A DNA stretch of 44,635 bases from Candidatus Syntrophosphaera sp. (lineage in GTDB: Bacteria > Cloacimonadota > Cloacimonadia > Cloacimonadales > Cloacimonadaceae), in contig JAHYIU010000009.1 in the NCBI GenBank assembly GCA_019429425.1, positions 1 to 44,635 of the forward strand, read 5' to 3'. Below the pieces are notes generated by a model. It did no database searches. It was not told the DNA's origin and was given only the letters and a program-made list of their open reading frames with translations. A program made the position numbers and the translations under genes. Positions 8,323-16,407 of the stretch are shown in pieces; the stretch's first letter is position 1, and each line of letters begins with the position of its first letter.

Positions 8323-9612
8323 TTACTTGATGACGATGATCTTTTGGGAGGCGTTGAGGGCTGGCGCGCTGATCCGGGCGAAATAAACGCCGTTGGATAC
8401 TTTGCGTCCCTGCTGGTCGTTTCCGTCCCAGTTGATGCTTTGCGTTCCGCTCAGCATCTGGTCCTGGACCAGAGTGCGGATGGCCTGTCCCCTGGCGTTG
8501 TAGATGCGCACTGTGGCGCTGGCCGGGGCTTTCAGCTCAAAGCTGATCGTGGTGCCTTTGACGGTGGGATTGGGGCTGGCCTTCACATTCACCTGGGGCT
8601 CCAGGATGGTGAAGAAACCGTCGCTGACGTCCATTCCCGCTTCGGGGCGGACAACCTGGATCTTGTAGCTTTCGCCGGGCTGGACCGCAGGCGGGATCAG
8701 CCACTCATAGGATCCGGTGTTGGGGGCTTCGGCGTTGATCAGGAACCGGTGCTGGTGCTGGTTGCCGCCGCGGATCAGGAAGATCTTCACCGTGTCGATG
8801 TATTCCAGGTCGGTCCAGGTGATCGTGTAGGTGCTTCCCTTTTCCCAGATTTCGCCGCCATTGGGAGCTGTGACCGTGATCACGGAAGGATCTGGGGGCA
8901 GCGGGTCGCCAATGATGGAGAAAGGAGCGTCGCTGAGGTCAGAGGCGATCACATCGGGGCAGACGCCCATGTAGATATGGACCCGGTAGCGGTCCGAGGG
9001 GCGCACTGTGGCAGGCACGGTCCAGGTAAAGGATCCGTCGGTCACGGGGATATCCTCGGCTATCAGAAACATTCCCGGGCCATGCTGGCGTCCGCCGATC
9101 AGGGCCAGAGTCACGTTTCCGGTCAAGTCCTCGGAGGTCCAGGTTATGGCATAGGTGAGGCCGGCTTCCCAGATCTCTCCACCATTGGGGGCTGTGAGTT
9201 CAAGAGCCCCAACTGGCGGCGGTGGAGGCGGCGGAGGTGGTGGCGTGTCGCCTGTGATGGTGAAAGGAGCGTCGCTGACATCGGAGATGAGATGGTTGTT
9301 GTCAGTGGGATGGGTGATGCGCACGCGATAGTAAGTTCCTGGAATGACGGTGGCCGGTATGGTCCAGCCGTAAATGCCGGCGTCCACAGGGATGTCTTCG
9401 GCGATCAGCATGTGCGCGGGATGGGCATTTCCGCCCACCAGCATCAGGTTGACGTTTCCGGTCAGGTTCGTGTGGGTCCAGGTGATGTCATAGGTCGAGC
9501 CGGTTGCCCAGACTTCTCCGCCATTCGGAGAAGTGAGGGTAAGCGGCTGGGTTTGCGCAGGCAACAGATAAACCAGCGCCAGCAGCAGCAGTAACAGGTA
9601 AGATCTTTTCAT
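8323..9612 (-). CDS. secreted protein with three NGGE-type Ig repeats and FlgD-type tail
   Basis: This 429-residue protein starts 5 bases after GAGGTAAAC-type spacing, with a signal peptide at residues 1-21. Three repeats of about 100 residues follow, each beginning with SPNGGExW or APNGGEIW and containing TYxITWT, GNVxLxLxGG and GxYxWxIPA. This is the pattern of the Ser-Thr-rich Ig-like domain of secreted or anchored proteins. A run of ten prolines (residues about 124-133) links repeats one and two. The end is the FlgD-like tail (ASPNPTVKGT, IYNARGQAIRTL, WDGNDQQGRK, NGVYFARI). It is probably an adhesin-like or structural surface protein; ligand unknown. A long leader and an unexplained gap lie upstream. 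Confidence 0.85.
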   Translation of the reverse strand: MKRSYLLLLLLALVYLLPAQTQPLTLTSPNGGEVWATGSTYDITWTHTNLTGNVNLMLVGGNAHPAHMLIAEDIPVDAGIYGWTIPATVIPGTYYRVRITHPTDNNHLISDVSDAPFTITGDTPPPPPPPPPPVGALELTAPNGGEIWEAGLTYAITWTSEDLTGNVTLALIGGRQHGPGMFLIAEDIPVTDGSFTWTVPATVRPSDRYRVHIYMGVCPDVIASDLSDAPFSIIGDPLPPDPSVITVTAPNGGEIWEKGSTYTITWTDLEYIDTVKIFLIRGGNQHQHRFLINAEAPNTGSYEWLIPPAVQPGESYKIQVVRPEAGMDVSDGFFTILEPQVNVKASPNPTVKGTTISFELKAPASATVRIYNARGQAIRTLVQDQMLSGTQSINWDGNDQQGRKVSNGVYFARISAPALNASQKIIVIK

Positions 9613-9861
9613 GTTTACCTCATTTCCATTTTTTCCTGCTATCTTGGTCAGTTTTCAGGGACCTTGACTTTAGGTGTCCCATCTCAGAGCAGGTATTGTT
9701 CCAAATCCGATTTATTTTCACTTTTTCTGCCTTCAGGGCGGAAATTTCATCACTGTAAGTATTAACCGGCTATTGCCGAGGCTATCAAACACTGGGATGT
9801 AAAAAACCCCCAGAGTTTCACTCTCACAACACTTTAAGTTACTTTACAATAGTTTGATGCT

Positions 9862-9890
9862 ATAATGAGGCGAATCTTGTTTCGTGTCAA
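9862..9890 (-). promoter_or_regulatory. candidate promoter for the 8323-9612 gene
   Basis: On the minus strand TTGACA (9890-9885) is followed after 17 bases by CATTAT (9867-9862). If used, it gives a leader of about 245 nt before the ATG at 9612. The leader has several short inverted repeats but no riboswitch I recognise. Confidence 0.45.
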
Positions 9891-9931
9891 GCTATTTATT
9901 GTGGCCCTATTCCAACCTAAAGAGGGCCTGA

Positions 9932-9982
9932 CTTGATGGGGTGGTACATCTGTTTGCTACAGCAGTCAAAGACCGCTTCTGA
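9932..9982. repeat. diverged repeat segment A, paired with 10330-10382
   Basis: This 51-nt stretch aligns with 10330-10382 at roughly two thirds identity with small gaps; both end in CTTCTGA. Similarity seems to continue beyond it (GAAGCCTCGCTGCC against GACAGCCTTGATGCC). In one minus-strand frame each both copies contain a short YHPxK motif. This suggests relics of a repeated gene or element. Confidence 0.4.
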
Positions 9983-10109
9983 AGGAAGCCTCGCTGCCCC
10001 CACAAACCGATCTTGGCTTCCGCTGCCTGTTCAATCCGGATTTGCCTAGCCCGACAACCAGTAGATCTGAAGGACAGTTCCAACATTACCACTGGAAAAA
10101 TCCACTCTG

Positions 10110-10198
10110 GCTCCCCTTATCAATACGGTGTCAATACGGACTCATTACGGACAAAGTCCGTAGTGAGTCCGTAATGATAGCGTAATGATCACGAGAGC
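10110..10198. repeat. 89-nt palindromic repeat, copy 2 (AAA orientation)
   Basis: The loop AAA is at 10153-10155 and the arms run 10110-10152 and 10156-10198. It has the opposite orientation to copies 1, 4 and 5. It carries the asymmetric GATAGCG variant in one arm, shared with copies 3 and 4, and a CACTACGG unit (read on the other strand) shared with copy 4. The G-rich tip has decayed to GAGAGC. It stands between the two diverged repeat segments. Confidence 0.93.
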
Positions 10199-10540
10199 GA
10201 CAAGGTGAACATATTGGTGGTTGTCAATTAAAAAAAGCATTGATGAACACTGGTCATTCAGCAGATAGAAGGAGCAGATCAGAAGTCAAACAGGGCTATA
10301 TTCCCAAGTGAGCCGAATTTCATTCGCAGCTTAGACGGGTGATAAATTCCGCTTTGCCTCAGTGTGTAAAAACCTCTTCTGACGACAGCCTTGATGCCTC
10401 TGCCGAAAGGATTTAGGCAGTCCGATACATCATACTTGCAGGATTTGGAGAGACCATCGACCACTCGCTTGGTAAAAGAGCCTTTTTAGCGCCATTCCAT
10501 CGGGTAAACAGGTCATGATCTCAATACGGGAGAGACCTGC
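10199..10540. other. gene-free stretch right of palindrome copy 2
   Basis: About 340 bases without a credible gene. It contains diverged repeat segment B (10330-10382), partner of 9932-9982. Nothing else stands out. It ends at the stop codon of the NIF3 gene. Confidence 0.5.
10330..10382. repeat. diverged repeat segment B, paired with 9932-9982
   Basis: See segment A. In a minus-strand frame this copy reads RRGFYTLRQSGIYHPSKLRM, the longest peptide-like stretch left in the pair. I do not recognise its family. Confidence 0.4.
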
Positions 10541-11641
10541 TCAGAAACCCTGTTCCAGCAGATTCATATGGTATTCGTGCTCCTCCAGGGGCAGGACCTC
10601 GCAGGCGATATCTTTGGTCTGGAGGCGGTTGCGGAGGTATTCCAGAACGGGGTACTCGGTGTAGAAATGGCCGGCGTCGATGATGGGAATGCGGGAATCG
10701 AGCAGGTTATGATAGCCGATGTCTCCAGTGATAACGAGGTTGGCTTTCTGCCCGGCGCTCTTCAGGATGGAGGCTCCCGCCCCGCCGCAGACGGCGATTC
10801 TTTCCACTTTGGTTTGGGGGCTCAGGCCGGCTGTCCAAAGCCGGGGACGCCGGCATTTCAGGCGTTCTGAGACCAGGCGGGCTATTTCCGTCAAGCTCAG
10901 ATCCGGAGAGAATTTGCCCACCAAACCCAATCCGTAGGCAGGATTGGGAGTGGCCACGGGGAAAAAATAGACTAGAGGAGTCTCATAGGGATGGCTGTTT
11001 TTTATGACATCAAGGACCTTGGTTAGGGAAGCTTCGTCAACCATGAACTCCAGTTCCTCCTCCGCGACTTTGGTCAGTCCCAGCGCGTCCGGCTGCTCAA
11101 GATAAGGCTTCGCGCCTGGTTGGGGCTTGAAAGTGCCTGTGATTCCATGCCGCGTGGAACAAGAGGAATAGTTGCCGATCTTTCCTGCCCCGGCCTGGAA
11201 GGCGGCCGTGGACACGGCATTCAAGTGATCCGCCGGCACTGTGACGCAGAGATGATACCACTTTCCGCCCTGTTCAGCAGTCAGATGGTCAATGATCTGA
11301 AGTCCCAGAGCCTCGGCCAGGGCATTGTTCACCCCTCCCGGAGCCACATCCAGATTGGTATGCAGGCTGATCACGCTAATCTTGTTTTCGATCAATTGGA
11401 GCAGCAAGGGATCGGTGATCCTGTTCAGAGGCCTGAAGATCAGCGGATGATGGGAAAGGATCAGGTCCGCACCAATCTGCAGGGCCTTGCTGACAGCGTT
11501 GGGAGTCACGTCCAGGCTGATCAGGACCTTGTTCACAGGACGCTTCGGATCGCCCACCAGCAGGCCCACATTGTCCCAATCCAGGGCCAGGGTGAGAGGG
11601 GCAAACTCCTCAATGTATGCCATTAATTCAGAGATCAGCAT
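10541..11641 (-). CDS. NIF3/YbgI-family metal-binding protein (GTP cyclohydrolase I type 2-like)
   Basis: The 366-residue protein has the two halves of the NIF3 fold, with the di-metal motif ILSHHPLIF at about residues 60-68, SLHTNLD at about 91-97, and the C-terminal GDIGYHNLLD and DAGHFYTEYP segments. A middle insert (residues about 125-235, with HPYETPLVYFFPV) is the PII/CutA-like domain seen in the long bacterial form. The family is widespread and forms hexameric rings, but its true substrate is not settled; the GTP cyclohydrolase label comes from few members. The start at 11641 follows GAGGTGACAT. It lies 111 bases behind the TonB-dependent receptor on the same strand. Confidence 0.9.
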   Translation of the reverse strand: MLISELMAYIEEFAPLTLALDWDNVGLLVGDPKRPVNKVLISLDVTPNAVSKALQIGADLILSHHPLIFRPLNRITDPLLLQLIENKISVISLHTNLDVAPGGVNNALAEALGLQIIDHLTAEQGGKWYHLCVTVPADHLNAVSTAAFQAGAGKIGNYSSCSTRHGITGTFKPQPGAKPYLEQPDALGLTKVAEEELEFMVDEASLTKVLDVIKNSHPYETPLVYFFPVATPNPAYGLGLVGKFSPDLSLTEIARLVSERLKCRRPRLWTAGLSPQTKVERIAVCGGAGASILKSAGQKANLVITGDIGYHNLLDSRIPIIDAGHFYTEYPVLEYLRNRLQTKDIACEVLPLEEHEYHMNLLEQGF

Positions 11642-11752
11642 ATGTCACCTCACTGTGGATGCTCGCGTATTTTCTGATGAATCCAATCCGCCGGATATCC
11701 AACTGATCCGTCAAGCTAAATCTTGCCGCGCGTAGCTCAGGAAAGCTGTGCC

Positions 11753-13900
11753 TCAGTCCGAAAACTGCAGGCTGAGCCCGCCATAGAAAGAGATCCCGGG
11801 CTGGGGCACGTAAGCATAGACCTCGTAGCTCGCGTTGAGGAGGTTGCGCATGCTGAAGTGGGGAGTGATCTTCCAGTCCATTACGGAAAGGGGGAAGGAG
11901 AAGCCCAGATCCAGCAAAGAGTAGGAAGGAAGGGGGTCCGCGAGGTTGTCCGGGGTGGTGAATTGCTCTCCGGTGAAGGCGTAGCGGCTCCAGAAATTGA
12001 AGTTGGCCCAGTTCAGTTCCAGGCGTAGGGAATAGTTCAGCTCTGGGGTGTACATCAGGCGTGGAGCGGAGTCCGCGGGCAGGGAACTGAGATCCAGGGC
12101 CTGGGTATAAAGCGCTGAGGAGGAAAAAGAAAGCCATTCCCATGGGGTCAGCCCGGCCTCCACTTCGAGGTTGCGGATACGCGCTCTACCTATGTTGAGA
12201 GGTTTCCAGACATTTCCGAACATCTGGATCTGGCGCCATTGGATGAGGTTGTCAATATCGTTGTGGTGGTACGAGGTCCTGAGGCTAAAGGCGCCGAGTC
12301 TGTTTTCCAGCCAAAGCTGCCAGCCCCGAGAGGTTTCGCTGGCCAGGTCCGGATTGCCCAAGGCCTGGGAATCGCCCTTCCAATAGAGGTCATAAGGCGA
12401 AGGGAGGGAAAATGAGGTACCCAGGGTCGCACCGAGGATGGTTTCCACAAAGCCGATATGGCGCAAACCGCTTTCCAGGCGCCAGCTGAGATTATCCTCG
12501 AGATCCGCATGGTCATGGCGCAGGGCTGCGGAATTGGTCCAGATGAGATCGCCCAGATCGAGCACCAGGCTGTTTTTCAGGCTGGCATTGGCGAAACGGG
12601 AGTAGTGGTCCAGGTCCTTGTCCGGCATCAAAAGGTCGAGGTTTTGGTAGTGCTCAGTGCCTGCTTCGGCTGCAAGTCCGGAATTCCATTTAAGACTCTT
12701 AAAAAGATGCGTTTCGCGCCCCAAACTGAGGCGCAATCCGAGGTTGGCCAGTTTCTGCCGATATTTGGAAACAAAAACCGGAAGCGGGGCACGGGTGTTG
12801 TCATATAAGGTTCCGTCAAGATTCAGCCAGAGGAGCAGCCTGGTCTCCAATCCCCCAAATGGCGCGTCCAGGGCCAGCCGGTTGCGGTTGGCGAAACCTT
12901 CCAGCCAGGCGTTTAGATAGACGTCAGCAAAATTGACCGTTCCCGGCAATTGCCTGTGGAAAGAGCTAAGATCAGACTGGAGGGAGAACCTCAGTTCGTC
13001 AAAACGCCTGGAATAGCTGGCGGAAAGGGAGTTCTGGCGTTTGGCGTTGTTTGCCCTGACGGCGAGGCTGTCGGCGGTCCACCATTCCCGGACCCGATAG
13101 GGGAAGTCGTTGTCCGTATTCAGGTTGCTGGCACTAAAGCGCAGGTTCCAGTCTGACTGCGCCGTTTCAAAGGAAAAGCTGTTTTTGGCATAGCCAAAAG
13201 AACCGAGTTCCGTGCCCAGCAAAAACCTCTCCCCGCTTCGGGTTGAGCCCTGTTTGGAGGTGATCTGCACGATCCCGCCGATGGCCGAGGCGCCTCCGTA
13301 AACCGAGGCGTTGTTCCTGATCAGTTCGATGCTGGCGATGTTGTCCGCCTCGAGCAGTGAGAGGTCGAAACTCCCGCCATCCGGGTTGAGCGGAATCCCG
13401 TCCAGCACGATCAGGCTGTGGCGGGCCAGGTTTCCCAGGATGGAGACGCTTTGGCTTTCGCCTTTGAGCAGAACGTCGTTGCTGTGTATGGAGGGTGCCG
13501 AGGAAAGGATCTCTCCGGCGGAGTAATAATGGCGGTCTGGATCGATGGGCAGGCTGATCCTGTCTGGGGCGGCGGAAAAGAGGTCCAGAGCCGTTTCGGA
13601 AACGATGACCTTGGGCAGGACGATCGGCTCCGCCTTCAGGACAATGGGTTTGATCATATTGGAAAAAGCGACGCGGCGGGGCAGGTATCCGAGCCTTTGT
13701 ACAATAAGGGAATCAGCGCTGGTATAAAAGTAAAAAGTGCCGTCATTGGCGCTGAAAACCTGGTTCTGGCCGTCCGAGACAACCGCTCCCGGGACCGGGT
13801 TTCCGGCCTCGTCGATGATCTTACCCAGCCGGGTGGTCGTTCCCCAGCCTGAAATCCAGATGGCGGCCAGGACAAGAAAGACCGGCAGCACCTTGATCAT
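11753..13900 (-). CDS. TonB-dependent outer-membrane receptor
   Basis: This 715-residue protein has a signal peptide (residues 1-19) and a carboxypeptidase-regulatory-like domain at about 22-95 (GKIIDEAGNPVPGAVV). The plug domain follows at about 110-220 (SAGEILSSAPSI, LIVLDGIPLNPDGGS, VYGGASAIGGIVQITSKQG), then a 22-strand-type barrel ending in an aromatic-rich strand (FYGGLSLQFSD). It should import a scarce solute such as a metal chelate or corrinoid with TonB energy. Its ATG overlaps the stop codon of the ABC ATPase (ATGA), so the two are translated together. That supports a shared uptake task. The ligand cannot be read from sequence. Confidence 0.9.
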   Translation of the reverse strand: MIKVLPVFLVLAAIWISGWGTTTRLGKIIDEAGNPVPGAVVSDGQNQVFSANDGTFYFYTSADSLIVQRLGYLPRRVAFSNMIKPIVLKAEPIVLPKVIVSETALDLFSAAPDRISLPIDPDRHYYSAGEILSSAPSIHSNDVLLKGESQSVSILGNLARHSLIVLDGIPLNPDGGSFDLSLLEADNIASIELIRNNASVYGGASAIGGIVQITSKQGSTRSGERFLLGTELGSFGYAKNSFSFETAQSDWNLRFSASNLNTDNDFPYRVREWWTADSLAVRANNAKRQNSLSASYSRRFDELRFSLQSDLSSFHRQLPGTVNFADVYLNAWLEGFANRNRLALDAPFGGLETRLLLWLNLDGTLYDNTRAPLPVFVSKYRQKLANLGLRLSLGRETHLFKSLKWNSGLAAEAGTEHYQNLDLLMPDKDLDHYSRFANASLKNSLVLDLGDLIWTNSAALRHDHADLEDNLSWRLESGLRHIGFVETILGATLGTSFSLPSPYDLYWKGDSQALGNPDLASETSRGWQLWLENRLGAFSLRTSYHHNDIDNLIQWRQIQMFGNVWKPLNIGRARIRNLEVEAGLTPWEWLSFSSSALYTQALDLSSLPADSAPRLMYTPELNYSLRLELNWANFNFWSRYAFTGEQFTTPDNLADPLPSYSLLDLGFSFPLSVMDWKITPHFSMRNLLNASYEVYAYVPQPGISFYGGLSLQFSD

Positions 13901-14673
13901 ATTCTGCCCGGATAGAGCAGGTTGGGCTTGCCGCTGGCTGGATTGAGCATGGTTTGCAGGCTCACGCCGAAAAGGGAACTGAGCAGATCCGGGCGCATCA
14001 TTTCCTCCGGCGATCCGCTGCCCAGGATCCGGCCCTTGGCCAGAAACACCATTTTGTCGGCAAAATTGGCGCCCAGATTGAGGTTGTGGGAGATCAGCAG
14101 AATGCCTTTTTGGCTCCCGGAGCTGATCCTGCCTAAGATTTCCATGATCTCCACCTGGTGGTTGATATCCAGTTGGGAAAGAGTTTCGTCCAGAAAGATA
14201 TACCTGGTATCCTGGGCCAAAGCGCGGGCGATCAGGACCCGCTGTTTCTCTCCGCCGCTGAGTTGGGAATAGAACCTTTGGGCAAGGCTTGCCAACTCAA
14301 GCTGCTCCAAAACCCCGTCCACGGCATCGAAATCCTCCTGCAGCCAGCTCTGCATCAGGCCCAGATAGGGATAGCGCCCCATCAGGACAATGTCTCGCAC
14401 CGTGTAATCGAACTGGAACACGCTTTCCTGCGGTACAAAGGCAATCAGGCGCGCCAGCTCCGGCCTTTTATAGCTGCCCAGGGGCCTGTCGTAAAGCCGG
14501 ATCTCGCCCGCACGCCCTTTGAGGAAGCCCAGCAGCGCGTAGACCAAGGTGGATTTGCCCGCTCCGTTGGGACCCACCAGGACGGTGAATTCCGCCCCGG
14601 GCAGGGTCAAATCCAACTCCCGCAGGACCAAATCCGCGTCATAGGCACAGGAAAGTTTGCTTACTTGTATCAT
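13897..14673 (-). CDS. ABC transporter ATPase of the FecE/FepC/BtuD iron-chelate/cobalamin type
   Basis: The 258-residue protein has Walker A GPNGAGKST (about residues 34-42), the Q-loop FVPQES, signature LSGGEKQR, Walker B YIFLDE and the H-loop LLISHNLN. The GRYPYLGLM segment is typical of FecE/BtuD subunits. The usual DEPTSxLD is changed to DETLSQLD, but the catalytic Glu is kept. The start at 14673 has AAGG at good spacing; an adjacent ATG at 14676 is possible. The TonB receptor gene follows with an overlapping start. The partner permease and binding protein are not in the window, so this two-gene unit must work with components encoded elsewhere. Confidence 0.88.
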   Translation of the reverse strand: MIQVSKLSCAYDADLVLRELDLTLPGAEFTVLVGPNGAGKSTLVYALLGFLKGRAGEIRLYDRPLGSYKRPELARLIAFVPQESVFQFDYTVRDIVLMGRYPYLGLMQSWLQEDFDAVDGVLEQLELASLAQRFYSQLSGGEKQRVLIARALAQDTRYIFLDETLSQLDINHQVEIMEILGRISSGSQKGILLISHNLNLGANFADKMVFLAKGRILGSGSPEEMMRPDLLSSLFGVSLQTMLNPASGKPNLLYPGRI

Positions 14674-14745
14674 CATACACCTTAGGCATATTTTCTGGCG
14701 GGGCATATTTCTGTCAACACCGGTCTGAGCAGGGGCAGATTTTTC

Positions 14746-14774
14746 TTGCGCAGAAAGCATAGTAAATTACTATA
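14746..14774 (+). promoter_or_regulatory. promoter and palindromic operator of the Rrf2-Fe-S operon
   Basis: TTGCGC (14746-14751) is followed after 16-17 bases by TACTAT/ACTATA. The perfect 15-bp palindrome ATAGTAAATTACTAT (14759-14773) covers this -10 box. A palindrome in this place fits autorepression by the Rrf2 protein encoded directly downstream, but binding is inferred. The ABC ATPase gene is divergent, with its start about 86 bases to the left, so the site could affect both directions. Confidence 0.55.
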
Positions 14775-14803
14775 TGATTAGAGAAACATTAAGAGGAAAC
14801 AAA

Positions 14804-15217
14804 ATGGCAGTAAACACACGCACCGAATATGCCTTGCGTGCCTTGCTGGAGATACATGCCAGCGAGGCAGGCAGCATTTCCGCGCATATGATCTGCAAAT
14901 TGCAGAGTTTGCCCAAGAAATACGTGGAGCATCTGCTCAGTTCGCTGAAGAACGCCGGCCTGATCAGCAGCAGCGCGGGTTCCAAGGGCGGCTACATTCT
15001 GGCCCGACCGGCGGAAAAGATCAGCCTCTACGACATCATGGAGGCCGTGGACGACCATGCCATGGAACTGAATTGCGGCATGGACAAGCAGTATTGCCTG
15101 GGCACCAAATGCGTCCTCAAGCCTGTGTTCAGGGACCTGGCAGAAAAACAGCGCAAGCTATTCCGGACCTACACTCTGGACAAGATCGGCAAAATTCCCG
15201 CCAAGGAGAAGAAATGA
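14804..15217 (+). CDS. Rrf2/IscR-family transcription regulator
   Basis: This is a 137-residue winged-helix protein. Residues 1-75 form the Rrf2 DNA-binding domain (NTRTEYALRALLEIH, then LPKKYVEHLLSSLKNAGLI, then SKGGYILAR). A cysteine group C-x7-C-x5-C at about residues 87-101 (NCGMDKQYCLGTKC) could hold an Fe-S cluster, as in IscR. The start at 14804 is preceded by AGAGGA and matches family N-termini; an ATG 30 bases upstream would add unlike residues. Its stop codon overlaps the start of the desulfurase gene. It probably senses Fe-S status and controls this operon through the palindrome over the promoter. Confidence 0.9.
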   Translation: MAVNTRTEYALRALLEIHASEAGSISAHMICKLQSLPKKYVEHLLSSLKNAGLISSSAGSKGGYILARPAEKISLYDIMEAVDDHAMELNCGMDKQYCLGTKCVLKPVFRDLAEKQRKLFRTYTLDKIGKIPAKEKK

Positions 15218-16407
15218 GCCAGCGCCAGATCTATATGGACAATTGTATCACGACCCCTCTGGACCCTGCTGTCCTGGAAGCAATGCTGCCCTATTTCAGC
15301 GAGCGATTCTGGTTTCCCGGAACCTTCATCAGTACCGGGGAAGCTGCCAACAATGCCCTGGCGGGATTTCGGGCCACTCTGGCCAAGACTCTGAACGCCT
15401 CGGCGGACGAGATCCATTTCACGTCCGGCGGCACCCTGGCCAACAACATTGCCATCAAAGGCTTGCTGGGAGCGAATTCCGGACAGGGCAAGCACATCAT
15501 CGTCTCCGTTGTCGATTATCCGGACCTGCTCACCAACGCGGCCTACTTTCAAAACCGCGGCTTTGAGGTAAGCTATCTGGAGCCCGATCCCGAAGGTTTT
15601 GTGAGCGCGGCCCGGCTCAAAGAGGCGGTCCGGGAAGACACAATCCTCTTTATGACCACGATCGTGAACCATGTGGTGGGAACGATCCAGCCGCTGGATG
15701 AATACCGCCGGGTGCTGGAATCCGCCGGCCATAAGATCTTCTGGCACGCCGATGCCGGGCAGGCCTATGGCAAAATGCCTTTGGACGTAAAAGAGCTCGG
15801 GATCGACAACCTGAGCGTTTCAGCCCACAAAATCCACGGCCCCCAGGGCGTAGGTGCCCTCTACGTGAAAAAAGGCACCAAACTGGCCCAGGTCGTCCAT
15901 GGGATAAACCGCGTTGATCCTTTACAGACCGGCGGCATCAGCATGGCCCTGATTGCCGGCTTCGCCAAAGCGGCGGAGATCACTTTCCAGGATCTGAATG
16001 CCACGACCCGCCAGCTCCGGGAACTTTCAGACCACCTTCTGAATAGGCTGGAAGAGGGCATTCCCGAGATCGAACTGAACGGGCCGCGGGGCGAAAAACG
16101 GGCTCCGCACAACATCAACGTTTCCATCGCCTACATCGAGGGCGAGGCCATCACCATGATGCTGGACCTGCAGGGGATCACGGTTGCCACCGGTTCCGCC
16201 TGCGCCTCGCAGGGCCTCAAGCCCAACTATGTGCTGATGGCCATGGGCAAAAACCACGTGCAATCGCATGGCTCGATGAAGTTTACCCTCTCCCGCTACA
16301 ACACCCGGGAGGACATCGACCTCGCGGTGGAAAAACTGGCGGAGATCACTGCTTCCCTGCGCGCGCGCAGCCCCCTTTACCAAGCAACCCACAAAACGGA
16401 GAAATAA
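15214..16407 (+). CDS. divergent NifS/IscS-like cysteine desulfurase
   Basis: The 397-residue enzyme of the aminotransferase class V fold should take sulfur from cysteine with PLP and pass it to the scaffold protein encoded next. K206 (SVSAHKIHGPQG) is the PLP lysine, HADAGQAYGK (178-187) holds the PLP-binding Asp and Gln, and C330 (TGSACAS) is the persulfide cysteine. Several usual motifs differ: DNAATT is DNCITT, the PLP-stacking His of the E-H-x motif is Tyr (VVDYP, 99-103), TESNN is TLANN, and the RSGTEN stretch reads QTGGIS. It overlaps the Rrf2 gene (ATGA) behind AAGGAG. Desulfurase function is likely but belongs to an unusual subgroup. Confidence 0.85.
   Translation: MSQRQIYMDNCITTPLDPAVLEAMLPYFSERFWFPGTFISTGEAANNALAGFRATLAKTLNASADEIHFTSGGTLANNIAIKGLLGANSGQGKHIIVSVVDYPDLLTNAAYFQNRGFEVSYLEPDPEGFVSAARLKEAVREDTILFMTTIVNHVVGTIQPLDEYRRVLESAGHKIFWHADAGQAYGKMPLDVKELGIDNLSVSAHKIHGPQGVGALYVKKGTKLAQVVHGINRVDPLQTGGISMALIAGFAKAAEITFQDLNATTRQLRELSDHLLNRLEEGIPEIELNGPRGEKRAPHNINVSIAYIEGEAITMMLDLQGITVATGSACASQGLKPNYVLMAMGKNHVQSHGSMKFTLSRYNTREDIDLAVEKLAEITASLRARSPLYQATHKTEK

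Larger units (their letters stand above)
9613..10109. other. gene-free stretch left of palindrome copy 2
   Basis: No credible coding region is seen here. The stretch holds the long leader and promoter of the secreted protein and, at 9932-9982, a degenerate segment that is also found at 10330-10382. Short open frames here lack ribosome-binding sites and family-like sequence. Confidence 0.5.

Noticed and set aside
8239-9594. 451-codon open frame opposite the secreted NGGE-repeat gene
   Set aside because: The minus-strand product has a signal peptide, clear repeats and a tail; the plus-strand product has none.
10279-10464. Small minus-strand gene of 61 codons
   Set aside because: No ribosome-binding site, and its sequence is a diverged duplicate of 9907-10092; better read as a relic.
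15073-15213. Upstream extension of the desulfurase gene by 47 codons
   Set aside because: It overlaps the Rrf2 gene in another frame and is unlike the family; AAGGAG before ATG 15214 fixes the start.
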